Of a stretch of 7,067 nt of DNA, positions 1 to 6,821 are shown piece after piece (the first letter of the stretch is position 1; every line of letters starts with the position of its first letter). The DNA is from Erysipelotrichaceae bacterium (GTDB lineage Bacteria; Bacillota_I; Bacilli_A; Erysipelotrichales; Erysipelotrichaceae): NCBI GenBank assembly GCA_900770275.1, contig CAAGJS010000304.1, positions 1-7,067 of the forward strand, written 5' to 3'. A program made the position numbers and the translations under genes. The notes beneath the pieces were generated by a model. The model did no database searches and was not told where the DNA came from. It saw only the letters and a list, made by a program, of their open reading frames with translations.

Positions 1-1106
1 ACCTGCGACCACAGCTTTCTCTCGATCGGATTGTATTTCGAAGTCCCGGGAGGATAGTGAGAGACGTATATTTCAAGGCCTGTTGTGTCTGCGATCTGCT
101 GAACGGCTTCTTTCCACAGGTAACCTCTGGCCTTGTTGCTTCCGCCTCCGTCAGCAAGAATCAGCAGCCGCCTTGCATTCGGATACGCCGCCTTACCCAG
201 ATCCTCCCACCAGCGGGTGATGGCTTCCGCAGCGAATTCCGACGTATCCCGGCTTACTCCGAAAAGTACGAACCCGGTGTTTTCTGTTACATCGTAAACG
301 CCATAGGGCGAGACAATGGCCAGGTTCTTCATCAGTTCCTGTGGAATCAGAGGGCTTCCTTCCGGATAGATATCCCCAAAGCTGCAGGCGAAGTCATGAT
401 CCCATACCTTTCTTGGATCGTGCTTTTTCCTAAGCTCATGCCCGGAATGATAGTAGTTGCCAAGCTGCATCTTTGCCTTGGTGTCAATCGAGATAATCGG
501 ATCCCCATGGCCCTCGAATTCCGCTCTTAATGTCGATATCTGTACGAACTGATCGTTTCGATTGGGGTGCGCTTTTCCAACCTGATCGTATTTCTGGTTC
601 TTTTGGAAGGAATAGCCAAGCCTTTTGATGATTCGTTCTGTTGTTGAACAGCTGAAGGACATCCCTGTCCTTGCGCAGGCTTCATTACATACCTGCTGGA
701 CAGTCGCGTTGATCCATTTGTCTTCTGACATTGGATCTCCGTATGACCATTGATCCACGATATCGTCGATAATCCCGGCTATGTCGGCCGCCGCATCAAG
801 CTCTTTGCCGGTAAGGCCCTTTTTCGCCATTTCCATGCGGAGCTTTTTCGCAATGGACCATCTACCGCCACCGGGCTTTCGGCTGCGATCGCCAACCTGA
901 AAAACCTGTCCTTCAAGGACTTCACGCATACCGCGGGAGATCCGCTTTCTGCTGACATGGCAGTATTCGCAGAGTTCCGTAACAGCCCCGCGGCCTTTCT
1001 CCAGCGCTTTGCGGCCAAGAAACAGACGGGCAGCCTTCTCGGGAAGCCCTTGCAGCGTGATGACGATGTTTTCCAGTTCTTGCAGTGAGAACAGCTTTTT
1101 TCGCAT
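1..1106 (-). CDS. ISAzo13-family DDE transposase, C-terminus cut by window edge
   Basis: This is a transposase that should cut and join the ends of an insertion sequence with an RNase H-like DDE domain. The minus strand is open from ATG at 1104-1106 to the window edge (368 codons), so the C-terminus is missing. Features in order: a helix-turn-helix-like stretch at about residues 39-62; the family motif PGGGRW near 78-83; HPNRNDQF just before the catalytic domain; first Asp D208 in SIDTKAKMQLG; second Asp D319 in ILADGGGSN; and Glu E362 in HYPPGTSKYNPIERKLW. These blocks are the hallmark of ISAzo13 ('Rhodopirellula transposase') proteins, and all three catalytic residues are present. No good ribosome binding site precedes the ATG. 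The same frame is closed by TAA at 1158-1160, the stop of the small upstream gene, 51 nt away, so translation may be coupled or re-initiated. The family call is firm; completeness is unknown. Confidence 0.9.
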   Translation of the reverse strand, partial: MRKKLFSLQELENIVITLQGLPEKAARLFLGRKALEKGRGAVTELCEYCHVSRKRISRGMREVLEGQVFQVGDRSRKPGGGRWSIAKKLRMEMAKKGLTGKELDAAADIAGIIDDIVDQWSYGDPMSEDKWINATVQQVCNEACARTGMSFSCSTTERIIKRLGYSFQKNQKYDQVGKAHPNRNDQFVQISTLRAEFEGHGDPIISIDTKAKMQLGNYYHSGHELRKKHDPRKVWDHDFACSFGDIYPEGSPLIPQELMKNLAIVSPYGVYDVTENTGFVLFGVSRDTSEFAAEAITRWWEDLGKAAYPNARRLLILADGGGSNKARGYLWKEAVQQIADTTGLEIYVSHYPPGTSKYNPIERKLWSQ

Positions 1107-1157
1107 GGCAGTCTGGTGTTGCCAGGTGGAAATGATGCTGTTGATGACTGAAGGTTG

Positions 1158-1550
1158 TTATGAGGAAGGTGACTGAGCCTTGTTCAGGATTTCAGCACTG
1201 CGGGAGACAGCAGTTTTCATTCTGTCGAGCTGTTTTTTCAGCGAGCTGACTTCCTGATTCAGTTCCCGTACTTTTGCGGTGAGCTCGCCAATCTCAGCCT
1301 GCTGGCTTTTGATTGTCTCCTCACAGCTGTCGCTGTCCTGCTTCTGAGGCAGTTCCGATTTCTGAGGTACGGATTTCATCTTGCGGCCGGGTTTATGCGA
1401 ACTGGGTACGAATTCTTTGGTCACCGGATCTTCATATCCGATATAGGTTCGCTTGGGTCTTGACTGTTTTGTGACGGGGTCGTAGTAGGGTTTACTCTCG
1501 TAAATACTTACCCATCCGGTCTTCTTATTCGTGTAACGAACGAGTGACAT
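1158..1550 (-). CDS. Small coiled-coil accessory ORF of the ISAzo13-like element
   Basis: A 130-aa hypothetical protein. The frame is open upstream to 1658, but ATG at 1548-1550 is chosen because AGGAG lies 5 nt before it (1556-1560) and the recognisable domain starts there. Residues 1-50 form a Tyr-rich module (VRYTNKKTGWVSIYESKPYY, then RPKRTYIGYEDPVTKEFVPS). It resembles the N-terminal segment of several IS4/IS1634-type transposases and stand-alone IS proteins. Residues 51-75 are a basic, Ser/Gln-rich linker. Residues about 76-124 are a probable coiled coil, with hydrophobics spaced as I80, I87, L90, V94, L97, V101, L104, L108 and M111. It has no catalytic residues. It sits 51 nt upstream of the transposase in the same frame, so I infer a DNA-binding or oligomerisation partner, or an N-terminal part split off the transposase. 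The exact family is not recognised. Confidence 0.72.
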   Translation of the reverse strand: MSLVRYTNKKTGWVSIYESKPYYDPVTKQSRPKRTYIGYEDPVTKEFVPSSHKPGRKMKSVPQKSELPQKQDSDSCEETIKSQQAEIGELTAKVRELNQEVSSLKKQLDRMKTAVSRSAEILNKAQSPSS

Positions 1551-1900
1551 AGGAACTCCTGACTGCACCTGCAACACCATTACCGTCATTTTAATACATA
1601 CCTTTATACGCGTACATACTAAAGTGGCATTTATAATGGTACTTATTAAGGTGCTCATGGCTGAGAGTCTCTCTCCAAAAGGACGAGCTCTTTTTCGAAC
1701 TTCCTATATCATCGCCGATGAGTAAAAATCAAGCAACAAGCAGATTCAGAGTGAACAACAGTTCACGCTTAATCTTGCATGAGAAAATGTTTCATTTATT
1801 TTGATGTCGTTCCTAACTGTGTTTTTTTATCCGGGGACTCCGGGGATCCTTTACCTGCATCACGAATGAATACAGGGATCTGGTATCAAAGGAGATGTCT
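1551..1900. other. 350-bp gap between the two accessory ORFs; no gene
   Basis: No convincing gene is present. The first part (1551-1660) holds the leader of the 130-aa gene, with AT-rich repeats of the type GTATGTA and a TACGCGTA palindrome at 1607-1614. TATAAA-like hexamers occur there on the minus strand, but none has a good -35 partner. Perfect short inverted repeats lie at 1709-1721 (TCATCG, one base, CGATGA) and 1751-1766 (GTGAAC, four bases, GTTCAC). No hairpin is followed by a T-tract on the minus strand, so I see no terminator between the 191-aa gene and the 130-aa gene. Confidence 0.5.
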
Positions 1901-2476
1901 TTATTTCACCTCCATCGTTAAACCAAGTTGATCAATCAGCTCGTCCTGCGCCTGAGAAGTCACCGACAGCACCTTCGTATTCCCAAAGCAGACCACGTAA
2001 ATCGTTTTCAGGGTATCCAGTTCGTCCTGCCTGACATGGTAGATTTCGTTCAACCGCCGGAACAGTGCTGCCTTCTGTGCAGGGAGACTGACATGATACT
2101 GATCGAGATCAACCGCCTTGTGATTATCGGACAGGTAAGACTCCGGAGAAAGACTGATAATGAGCTCTTCCAGCACCTCTGGCCAGTGATCCCCGACAGC
2201 CTTCTTCCAGGCCTCCGGGCACAGAGCAAGAATGGCATGGGTAAATCCGAACTCCTTCACAATCACTCTGTCGAGCTCCATCTTTTTCTTACGTGATTCA
2301 ATCACTCCGTCAGGTGTAATGACGCCGATATAGGTATCGACAGGCTGTGGATTCTTTTTGCCTTCAACTCTCTTCGACGTGTGTTTGTAGAGGTAGTAGT
2401 TATCGCCAACCTTCTTTACCGTCTTCCCCTTCGTACGAAACTTTTGCACCCAATCCGGATAAGTTTTTGCTGCCAT
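1901..2476 (-). CDS. 191-aa protein with transposase N-terminal-like module, unknown function
   Basis: Function not recognised. The start at 2474-2476 is well supported, with AGGAGGG at 2484-2490 and a plausible promoter about 45 bp upstream. Residues about 6-62 (YPDWVQKFRTKGKTVKKVG, then NYYLYKHTSKR, then PVDTYIGVITPDGVIE) look like the N-terminal segment found on some IS4/IS1634-type transposases and on free-standing IS-linked proteins. The spacing of aromatic residues, K/R, YIG and a following Pro resembles the 130-aa protein downstream, so the two may share one fold. Residues about 67-191 are mostly helical and amphipathic, with PEAWKKAVGDHWPEVLEELI and DELDTLKTIYVVCF. There is no DDE triad, signal peptide or membrane segment. 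Neighbours on the same strand are IS genes, so I infer a mobile-element accessory protein, possibly DNA-binding. It could also be an unrelated small protein carrying a borrowed domain. Confidence 0.7.
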   Translation of the reverse strand: MAAKTYPDWVQKFRTKGKTVKKVGDNYYLYKHTSKRVEGKKNPQPVDTYIGVITPDGVIESRKKKMELDRVIVKEFGFTHAILALCPEAWKKAVGDHWPEVLEELIISLSPESYLSDNHKAVDLDQYHVSLPAQKAALFRRLNEIYHVRQDELDTLKTIYVVCFGNTKVLSVTSQAQDELIDQLGLTMEVK

Positions 2477-2520
2477 TGAGATACCCTCCTCTCATTGTTA
2501 ATATACTCCTACATATATCT

Positions 2521-2549
2521 ATTATACTCTATTTGGAGGGTACAAAAAA
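2521..2549 (-). promoter_or_regulatory. Putative sigma-A promoter of the 191-aa gene
   Basis: On the minus strand a perfect TATAAT (2521-2526) lies 17 nt downstream of TTTTTT (2544-2549). The -35 box is weak but the spacing is ideal, and the start codon follows about 45 nt after the -10. The TTTTTT is also the U-tract of the hairpin directly upstream. Confidence 0.55.
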
Positions 2550-2583
2550 GGGATTTGAAAACATATGTATAGCTTTCAAATCC
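2544..2583 (-). terminator. Intrinsic terminator just upstream of the 191-aa gene
   Basis: A perfect 10-bp inverted repeat (GGATTTGAAA at 2551-2560 and TTTCAAATCC at 2574-2583, 13-nt loop) is followed on the minus strand by CTTTTTTG. It would end any transcript arriving from the right, either read-through from the metabolic operon or an RNA from the structured stretch at 2600-2823. The stem is AT-rich, so efficiency is uncertain. Confidence 0.6.
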
Positions 2584-2849
2584 TTGAGAAACTCAACGAT
2601 TATTGGTCTTCAAAATTTACTTCATGAAAGACCCCTGGGAATTCTCCCCTATCCCTGAACCAATCCACTGGTTTGGGAAAGCATGGTACGAAAGCGGAAG
2701 CAATCGCTCCACCGGAATACCAATCCTGATCTGGAATTGTCCGACGATACCAGATCAGCTGACAGTAACCTGACAATTTAAGTTTTCAAGGGACAGAAGG
2801 GATCTCCTAAGACCCCTTTTGTCTACGGCATCATCTCATGATGACTTAT
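2584..2849. other. Non-coding stretch rich in inverted repeats
   Basis: No gene is supported. The sequence is a run of inverted repeats: GGTCTT/AAGACC (2605-2610 with 2628-2633); nested TCCC/GGGA plus AACCA/TGGTT (2652-2678); nested GGTA/TACC plus AGCG/CGCT (2685-2721); a perfect 9-bp CTGATCTGG/CCAGATCAG (2726-2734 with 2750-2758); a 10-bp GACAGAAGGG stem with one G-T pair (2792-2801 with 2814-2823); and CATCAT/ATGATG (2829-2843). ACCAATCC occurs twice (about 2659-2666 and 2719-2726). It could be a structured RNA read on the minus strand into the terminator at 2544-2583, or the outer end of a mobile element. I recognise no known RNA family. Confidence 0.4.
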
Positions 2850-2885
2850 AAAAAGACTCGAAGGCAAAATATATACCTTCGAGCC
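2850..2885 (-). terminator. Intrinsic terminator of the aminotransferase-antiporter-dehydrogenase operon
   Basis: A perfect 8-bp stem (CTCGAAGG at 2857-2864 and CCTTCGAG at 2876-2883, 11-nt AT-rich loop) is followed on the minus strand by TCTTTTTAT. It lies about 130 nt after the dehydrogenase stop with no gene between, so it most likely ends the three-gene transcript. Confidence 0.75.
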
Positions 2886-3016
2886 ACATCATAATATCTG
2901 AGCTTCCGTTTGGATGTCAGTGCGATGATCTTTCTTTACAGATGATGTGCTTGCTAAGCCTGGCGGCAAAATACGAAATACACCACACGGATCACCGAAC
3001 TGTTTTCAATCACCGC

Positions 3017-3976
3017 TTATCTTTTATTGACGCAATACTTTAACGGAGCGCCTTTCACTAACTTTCTGCAAAGCTCTTCCAGTGCCATGCGGCGGCTCTG
3101 TTTCAGAGAATCCTCCGACAGGAAACCGACATGCGGTGTGATAACCGTATTTGGCAGCTTGAGAAGCTCACTGTCATGTGCGGCCTCATCTTCCAGAACG
3201 TCCACACATGCTCCGGCAATTTTCTGCTCCTTCAGGGCCTGGATCAGAGCTTTCTCATCCACGATGGCACCGCGCGATACATTGAGGAGGACGGCGTTCT
3301 GTTTCATGCAACCAAGTTCCTTTTCTCCGATCAGATGGTACGTGGACGGAAACAGCGGCGTATGGATAAAGACAAAATCAGAATCTTTGAGCAGATCCTC
3401 GAGTGTATCATAGCGTCTTACGCCGAGCTGCTCCATAACCGCCGCATCTTTGAGCGGATCAAAAGCCCCCACCTCGAGGCCGAATCCCTGCAGCATCTTT
3501 GTCTCAATCTGCGGGATATGACCAAAGGAGATCAGGCCCGCGTGTTTGCCCGACAGGCGGTACATTGTTCTTCCCTGATAAGGATCCCACTTTCCGTCGC
3601 GTACTGCGGTGTCAAACATCGGAATCTGACGGACAAAGGCCAGAAGTAGGGCCATCGCGTGAGTTGCAACATCTTCCGCACAATATCCGGGAGCATTGGT
3701 CACATCAATATGATGAGCTCTTGCCGCCTTCGTATCGATCTCATCATATCCGATGCTCTGCAGGGAAATGATGCGAAGATCCGGCAGCCTGGAAAACTGC
3801 TCCTCCCCAAGGTCCGTGTATTCCGTGACAAGTCCGGCGTATCCTTTGAGATCACTGACTGGATCTCTGCCCGTTACCTCCTCCAGGGAAAGTTCCTCTT
3901 CCGGTATCTTCCATTCTCTCAGAAGCTCATTTTCAAAATCCAGCCCGTTGGGCATGTTGTAATAGGCGACTTTCAT
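3017..3976 (-). CDS. D-2-hydroxyacid dehydrogenase family protein (NAD-dependent)
   Basis: A cytoplasmic oxidoreductase of the D-isomer 2-hydroxyacid dehydrogenase family, which interconverts a 2-oxo acid and a D-2-hydroxy acid with NAD(H). The protein is 319 aa from ATG at 3974-3976. Visible parts: catalytic-domain start KVAYYNMP; NAPGYCAEDVATHAMALLLA (about 94-113); Rossmann loop GLISFGHIPQ (147-156); Asp at the end of beta-2 (AFDP, D173), which suggests NAD over NADP; and the catalytic triad R235 (NVSRGAIVDE), E264 (DVLEDE) and H282 (TPHVGF). The usual GxGxxG loop reads SxGxxP here. The true substrate cannot be read from the sequence. The frame is open further upstream to an ATG at 4048. 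I reject that start because it lies inside a hairpin and would add 24 non-conserved residues. A TTG at 3983-3985 is a credible alternative, as AAGGAG lies 9 nt before it. Last gene of the operon. Confidence 0.88.
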   Translation of the reverse strand: MKVAYYNMPNGLDFENELLREWKIPEEELSLEEVTGRDPVSDLKGYAGLVTEYTDLGEEQFSRLPDLRIISLQSIGYDEIDTKAARAHHIDVTNAPGYCAEDVATHAMALLLAFVRQIPMFDTAVRDGKWDPYQGRTMYRLSGKHAGLISFGHIPQIETKMLQGFGLEVGAFDPLKDAAVMEQLGVRRYDTLEDLLKDSDFVFIHTPLFPSTYHLIGEKELGCMKQNAVLLNVSRGAIVDEKALIQALKEQKIAGACVDVLEDEAAHDSELLKLPNTVITPHVGFLSEDSLKQSRRMALEELCRKLVKGAPLKYCVNKR

Positions 3977-3986
3977 AAATTTCAAA

Positions 3987-4016
3987 GAACGCGGCTCCTT
4001 ATGGAATACCGCGTTC
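3987..4016 (-). promoter_or_regulatory. Intercistronic hairpin exposing the dehydrogenase ribosome binding site
   Basis: A perfect 8-bp GC-rich inverted repeat (GAACGCGG at 4009-4016 on the minus strand and CCGCGTTC at 3987-3994) encloses a 14-nt loop. The loop contains AAGGAG (3995-4000), the best Shine-Dalgarno sequence in the gap. Only a short broken T-run follows, so it is a weak terminator at most. It could tune translation or protect the 3' part of the message. Confidence 0.5.
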
Positions 4017-4043
4017 CGCCATCCTTTCTGTTCTGTATTCTCT

Positions 4044-4068
4044 GTCATGCATCACTCAGCGGCATGAC
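4044..4068 (-). repeat. Inverted repeat after the antiporter gene
   Basis: A perfect 7-bp inverted repeat (GTCATGC and GCATGAC, 11-nt loop) begins 27 nt after the antiporter stop. No T-tract follows, so it is not an intrinsic terminator. It buries the upstream in-frame ATG at 4046-4048 and is more likely an mRNA stability or processing structure. Confidence 0.45.
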
Positions 4069-4095
4069 TATCTTAATTCACTTTTGCGGGTATGG

Positions 4096-5562
4096 TCAGG
4101 CTTTACTTTCTGAAACAGCGGCCTTCTTTTCCGTCGGATCATCGCCGTCCGTCAGAAGACTCCAGCCGGTCAGCGGAAGCAGTGCACCAAGAAGCGGTGT
4201 CAGCCAGTTCATGATGGCGAAGGGACCGTAAACAAAAGGTGAAATTCCCAGTGCACCGTACATGTAGGCGCCGCCGGTCGTCCACGGGAACAGGTTCGCT
4301 GTCACGGTGGAGCTCTCCTCCACACATCTCGAGAGCATGCATCTCTTCAGTCCGTGCTTCGGATAGACATCCTTGTACAGCTCAGCAGTAACAACAATGC
4401 TCATATACTGCTCGCCAAGGAGCGCGCAGCCTGCAATACCTGTGATGATGGTAGCCATCGGCAGAAAGCGGCGGCTGGGAAGTTTGTTGATTGCCCGCTC
4501 GATAAGAACCTGCAGGATACCGGACTTTGTAATAACACCGCCCAGGATCAGGGCAAACACACCAAGAGAGAAGGTCCACATCATGCCCTGGATACCGCCT
4601 CGATTGACCAGCTCATCGACGGAATCAAGACCCGTGCTGTAGGACGTTCCGTAATTCAGAATGCTGAAGAAATCAATGAGAGAAACATGCTGATAAATCG
4701 CTGCCAGTGGGTAGGAAACGAAGACGCCGATCATCAGGGACGGGATTGCCGGCATTTTCAGAATACTGAGAACAAGAACCAGTACAATCGGCAGAAGAAC
4801 AATCGGGTTAATATCGAAGGTTCCGGCCAGAGCATTCTGGATTGCATGAATCTCATTCATATCGATAGAGAGATTTGCATAGCGAATACCGAGAATCCCG
4901 TAAATCACAAAGCTGATAATATACGTCGGTATTGCGGTGTACATCATCGCGTGAATATGAGAGAAAACGTCTGTACCTGCAATGGCAGGTGCCAGATTTG
5001 TCGTATCCGACATCGGAGACATCTTATCACCGAAGTAGGCTCCGGAAATGATGCAGCCGCAGACAAGGGGCGCAGGAATTCCCATCGTCGTGCCGATGCC
5101 GAGAAGAACGACACCAATGGTACCGGCTGTTGTCCACGAGCTGCCGATGCAGATGGAGACAATACTGGTAATCAGAAGTGTAGCCGGAAGGAAAAAGGCC
5201 GGTCTCAAAATATTCAGGCCATAATAGATGAGTGCCGGAAGGGTTCCGCAGGCCACCCATGCTGCCACGGCCATGCCGATGATGAAAAAGAAGAACAGCG
5301 CCGCAAGTGCCTTACTCACACCGCTGACCATGGCTTCCTGAATGTCGTCCCACTTGTATCCGAGTATCATGCAGGCAATGCACATGACCGTGATGCAGCA
5401 CACAAGAAGAATGTGCTCGTCCATGTCGAACACCAGTATGCCTGAAATCAGAATGCCTACGACAATCACCAGCGTGATCAGGGAGAACAGAATGGTGGGT
5501 TTTCTGGGCTCTTTCGTTACTTCTTCAGCTTTATCGGGGGTTTCCGGTTTGTCTTTTTTCAT
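4096..5562 (-). CDS. nhaC: NhaC-family Na+/H+ antiporter
   Basis: An integral membrane secondary transporter of the NhaC family (ion transporter superfamily). Members exchange Na+ for H+, and MleN-type members swap malate/H+ for lactate/Na+. The protein is 488 aa, a typical length. It has a charged cytoplasmic N-terminus (about 1-22) and then roughly a dozen hydrophobic segments (for example 23-45, 49-68, 86-104, 122-172, 203-227, 251-290, 326-345, 366-383 and 440-470). The family signature GDKMSPMSDTTNLAPA is at 178-193. The second half has the matching polar membrane motifs GEQYMS (383-388) and CVEESSTVTANLFPW (413-427). The start is fixed by AGGAG 7 nt upstream (5570-5574). It begins 30 nt after the aminotransferase stop and is followed by the dehydrogenase, so its cargo may be a hydroxy or dicarboxylic acid instead of simple Na+/H+ exchange. 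That substrate is inferred. Confidence 0.92.
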   Translation of the reverse strand: MKKDKPETPDKAEEVTKEPRKPTILFSLITLVIVVGILISGILVFDMDEHILLVCCITVMCIACMILGYKWDDIQEAMVSGVSKALAALFFFFIIGMAVAAWVACGTLPALIYYGLNILRPAFFLPATLLITSIVSICIGSSWTTAGTIGVVLLGIGTTMGIPAPLVCGCIISGAYFGDKMSPMSDTTNLAPAIAGTDVFSHIHAMMYTAIPTYIISFVIYGILGIRYANLSIDMNEIHAIQNALAGTFDINPIVLLPIVLVLVLSILKMPAIPSLMIGVFVSYPLAAIYQHVSLIDFFSILNYGTSYSTGLDSVDELVNRGGIQGMMWTFSLGVFALILGGVITKSGILQVLIERAINKLPSRRFLPMATIITGIAGCALLGEQYMSIVVTAELYKDVYPKHGLKRCMLSRCVEESSTVTANLFPWTTGGAYMYGALGISPFVYGPFAIMNWLTPLLGALLPLTGWSLLTDGDDPTEKKAAVSESKA

Positions 5563-5592
5563 GTCGATTCTCCTATCTGATGAATTTCACCC

Positions 5593-6786
5593 TCAGTCCT
5601 TATGTGCTTTCCGGATGGTTTCCGCAAGACGTCTTACGCCTTCGACGATCTGATCGTCCTTCATCACCGTAAAATTCAGTCGCATCGTATTCTTCTTTGC
5701 AGTCTCAGGGTTCGCATAAAAGTACTCGCCCGGCACGTATGCAATGCCATCGCTGATCGCATCATCGAGCATCGCCGTTGCGTCCATATCCTCGGGAAGC
5801 TCGGCCCAGACGAACATGCCGCCTTCCGGCTTCGTAAATTTGACGTAATCCGGCATCTGCTTTTCCAGCTCGCTCAGCATCAGCATGCATCTGTGGCGAT
5901 ATACTTCGCGAATCTCCTGGATATGGGCGTCCATATCGCAATGCTGCAGATAGGAAAGCACCATCATCTGTGCCATCTCATTGCTCTGCAGATCAATGCC
6001 CTGCTTCAGGAGCTCCATCTTCTCGATGATTTCCTTATCCGCGCACGCCCATGCAACACGAAGGCCCGGGCAGAGAATCTTGGAGAACGAGCCAAGGTAA
6101 ATGACCTTTCCCTGCTTATCCAGTGCCTTCAGAGACGGCAGCGGCTCTCCTGCGAAGCGAAGCTCACCATACGGATTGTCCTCAACTACCTTGAGGTCAT
6201 ACGGCTCAATTGCCTTCATGAATCCTTCACGCCGTTCAAGCGTCCACGCCTTGCCGGTCGGGTTCTGGAAGTTCGGAATGACATAGATGAGTTCAATCTC
6301 AGGGTGTTCTGCAAGTTTCTTCTCCAGATCTTCAATGACAATTCCATCATCATCGGTCTCAACACCCAGGAAGTGGCAGCCGTAAGGCCGGCATGCGTTC
6401 GTGCCTCCAAGATAGGTGGGGCTCTCTGTCAGTACACAGCTTCCCTCATCGACAAAAGCCAGCGCGCTCATACCAAGTCCCTGCTGAGAACCGGTTGTGA
6501 TAATGATGTTCTCGGGTGTGCAGGAGACGTTCTCCTTCTCGTACATGCGTTTTGCGATTGCCTCGAGAAGTCCGCGGTTTCCCTGTGTCATGCCATACTG
6601 CAGAGCCGCCTTGCCATTCGTTTTCAGCAGTTCATCCGTAAGCTGTCTGATCTCCTCCAGCGGAAACAGGTCTCCATCCGGAAGACCGGCGGCAAAGGAA
6701 ATCACCTCACTCTTCCCGGCAATCTTCTTCTGAACAAATCTGATGCCCGAAGCAACAACCAGATCCATACGTTTTGCAAACTTCAT
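5593..6786 (-). CDS. PLP-dependent aminotransferase, LysN/Aro8-like fold type I
   Basis: A cytosolic pyridoxal-phosphate enzyme that moves an amino group between an amino acid and a 2-oxo acid. It belongs to the class I/II group with 2-aminoadipate (LysN), aromatic (Aro8) and MocR-like C-terminal domains. Start ATG at 6784-6786 has GGAGG 7 nt upstream (6794-6798), giving 397 aa, a normal length; an upstream TTG at 6819 lies in the leader and is rejected. Visible motifs: FAAGLPDGDLFP (31-42); phosphate-side TTGSQQGL (97-104); NPTG (175-178); D203 and Y206 in VEDNPYGELRF, which contact the cofactor ring; Schiff-base lysine K236 in GSFSKILCPGLRVAW; and R369 in MRLNF for the substrate carboxylate. 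All key residues are intact. It has no N-terminal GntR domain, so it is an enzyme and not a MocR regulator. First gene of the operon, behind an attenuator-like leader. The exact amino acid is unknown. Confidence 0.92.
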   Translation of the reverse strand: MKFAKRMDLVVASGIRFVQKKIAGKSEVISFAAGLPDGDLFPLEEIRQLTDELLKTNGKAALQYGMTQGNRGLLEAIAKRMYEKENVSCTPENIIITTGSQQGLGMSALAFVDEGSCVLTESPTYLGGTNACRPYGCHFLGVETDDDGIVIEDLEKKLAEHPEIELIYVIPNFQNPTGKAWTLERREGFMKAIEPYDLKVVEDNPYGELRFAGEPLPSLKALDKQGKVIYLGSFSKILCPGLRVAWACADKEIIEKMELLKQGIDLQSNEMAQMMVLSYLQHCDMDAHIQEIREVYRHRCMLMLSELEKQMPDYVKFTKPEGGMFVWAELPEDMDATAMLDDAISDGIAYVPGEYFYANPETAKKNTMRLNFTVMKDDQIVEGVRRLAETIRKAHKD

Positions 6787-6821
6787 ATCCTCGCCTCCAT
6801 ATACGCAGCTTTGTTGCAAAC

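Noticed and set aside
1551..1658. Longer N-terminus for the 130-aa ORF (start at 1658)
   Set aside because: The extra 36 residues lack a ribosome binding site and domain resemblance, while ATG at 1550 has AGGAG at ideal spacing.
1839..1860. GC-rich imperfect hairpin near the T-run at about 1820-1830 as terminator of the 191-aa gene
   Set aside because: On the minus strand the tract after the hairpin is A-rich, not T-rich, and the stem has an internal mismatch.
3977..4048. Longer N-terminus for the dehydrogenase (ATG at 4048)
   Set aside because: No Shine-Dalgarno sequence, the ATG is inside a 7-bp hairpin, and the 24 extra residues precede the normal family start.
4354..5445. 363-codon open frame on the plus strand across the antiporter gene
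   Set aside because: Its product is Arg/His/Asn/Cys-rich with no family resemblance, and the minus-strand frame here is a clear NhaC antiporter. It is an antisense shadow.
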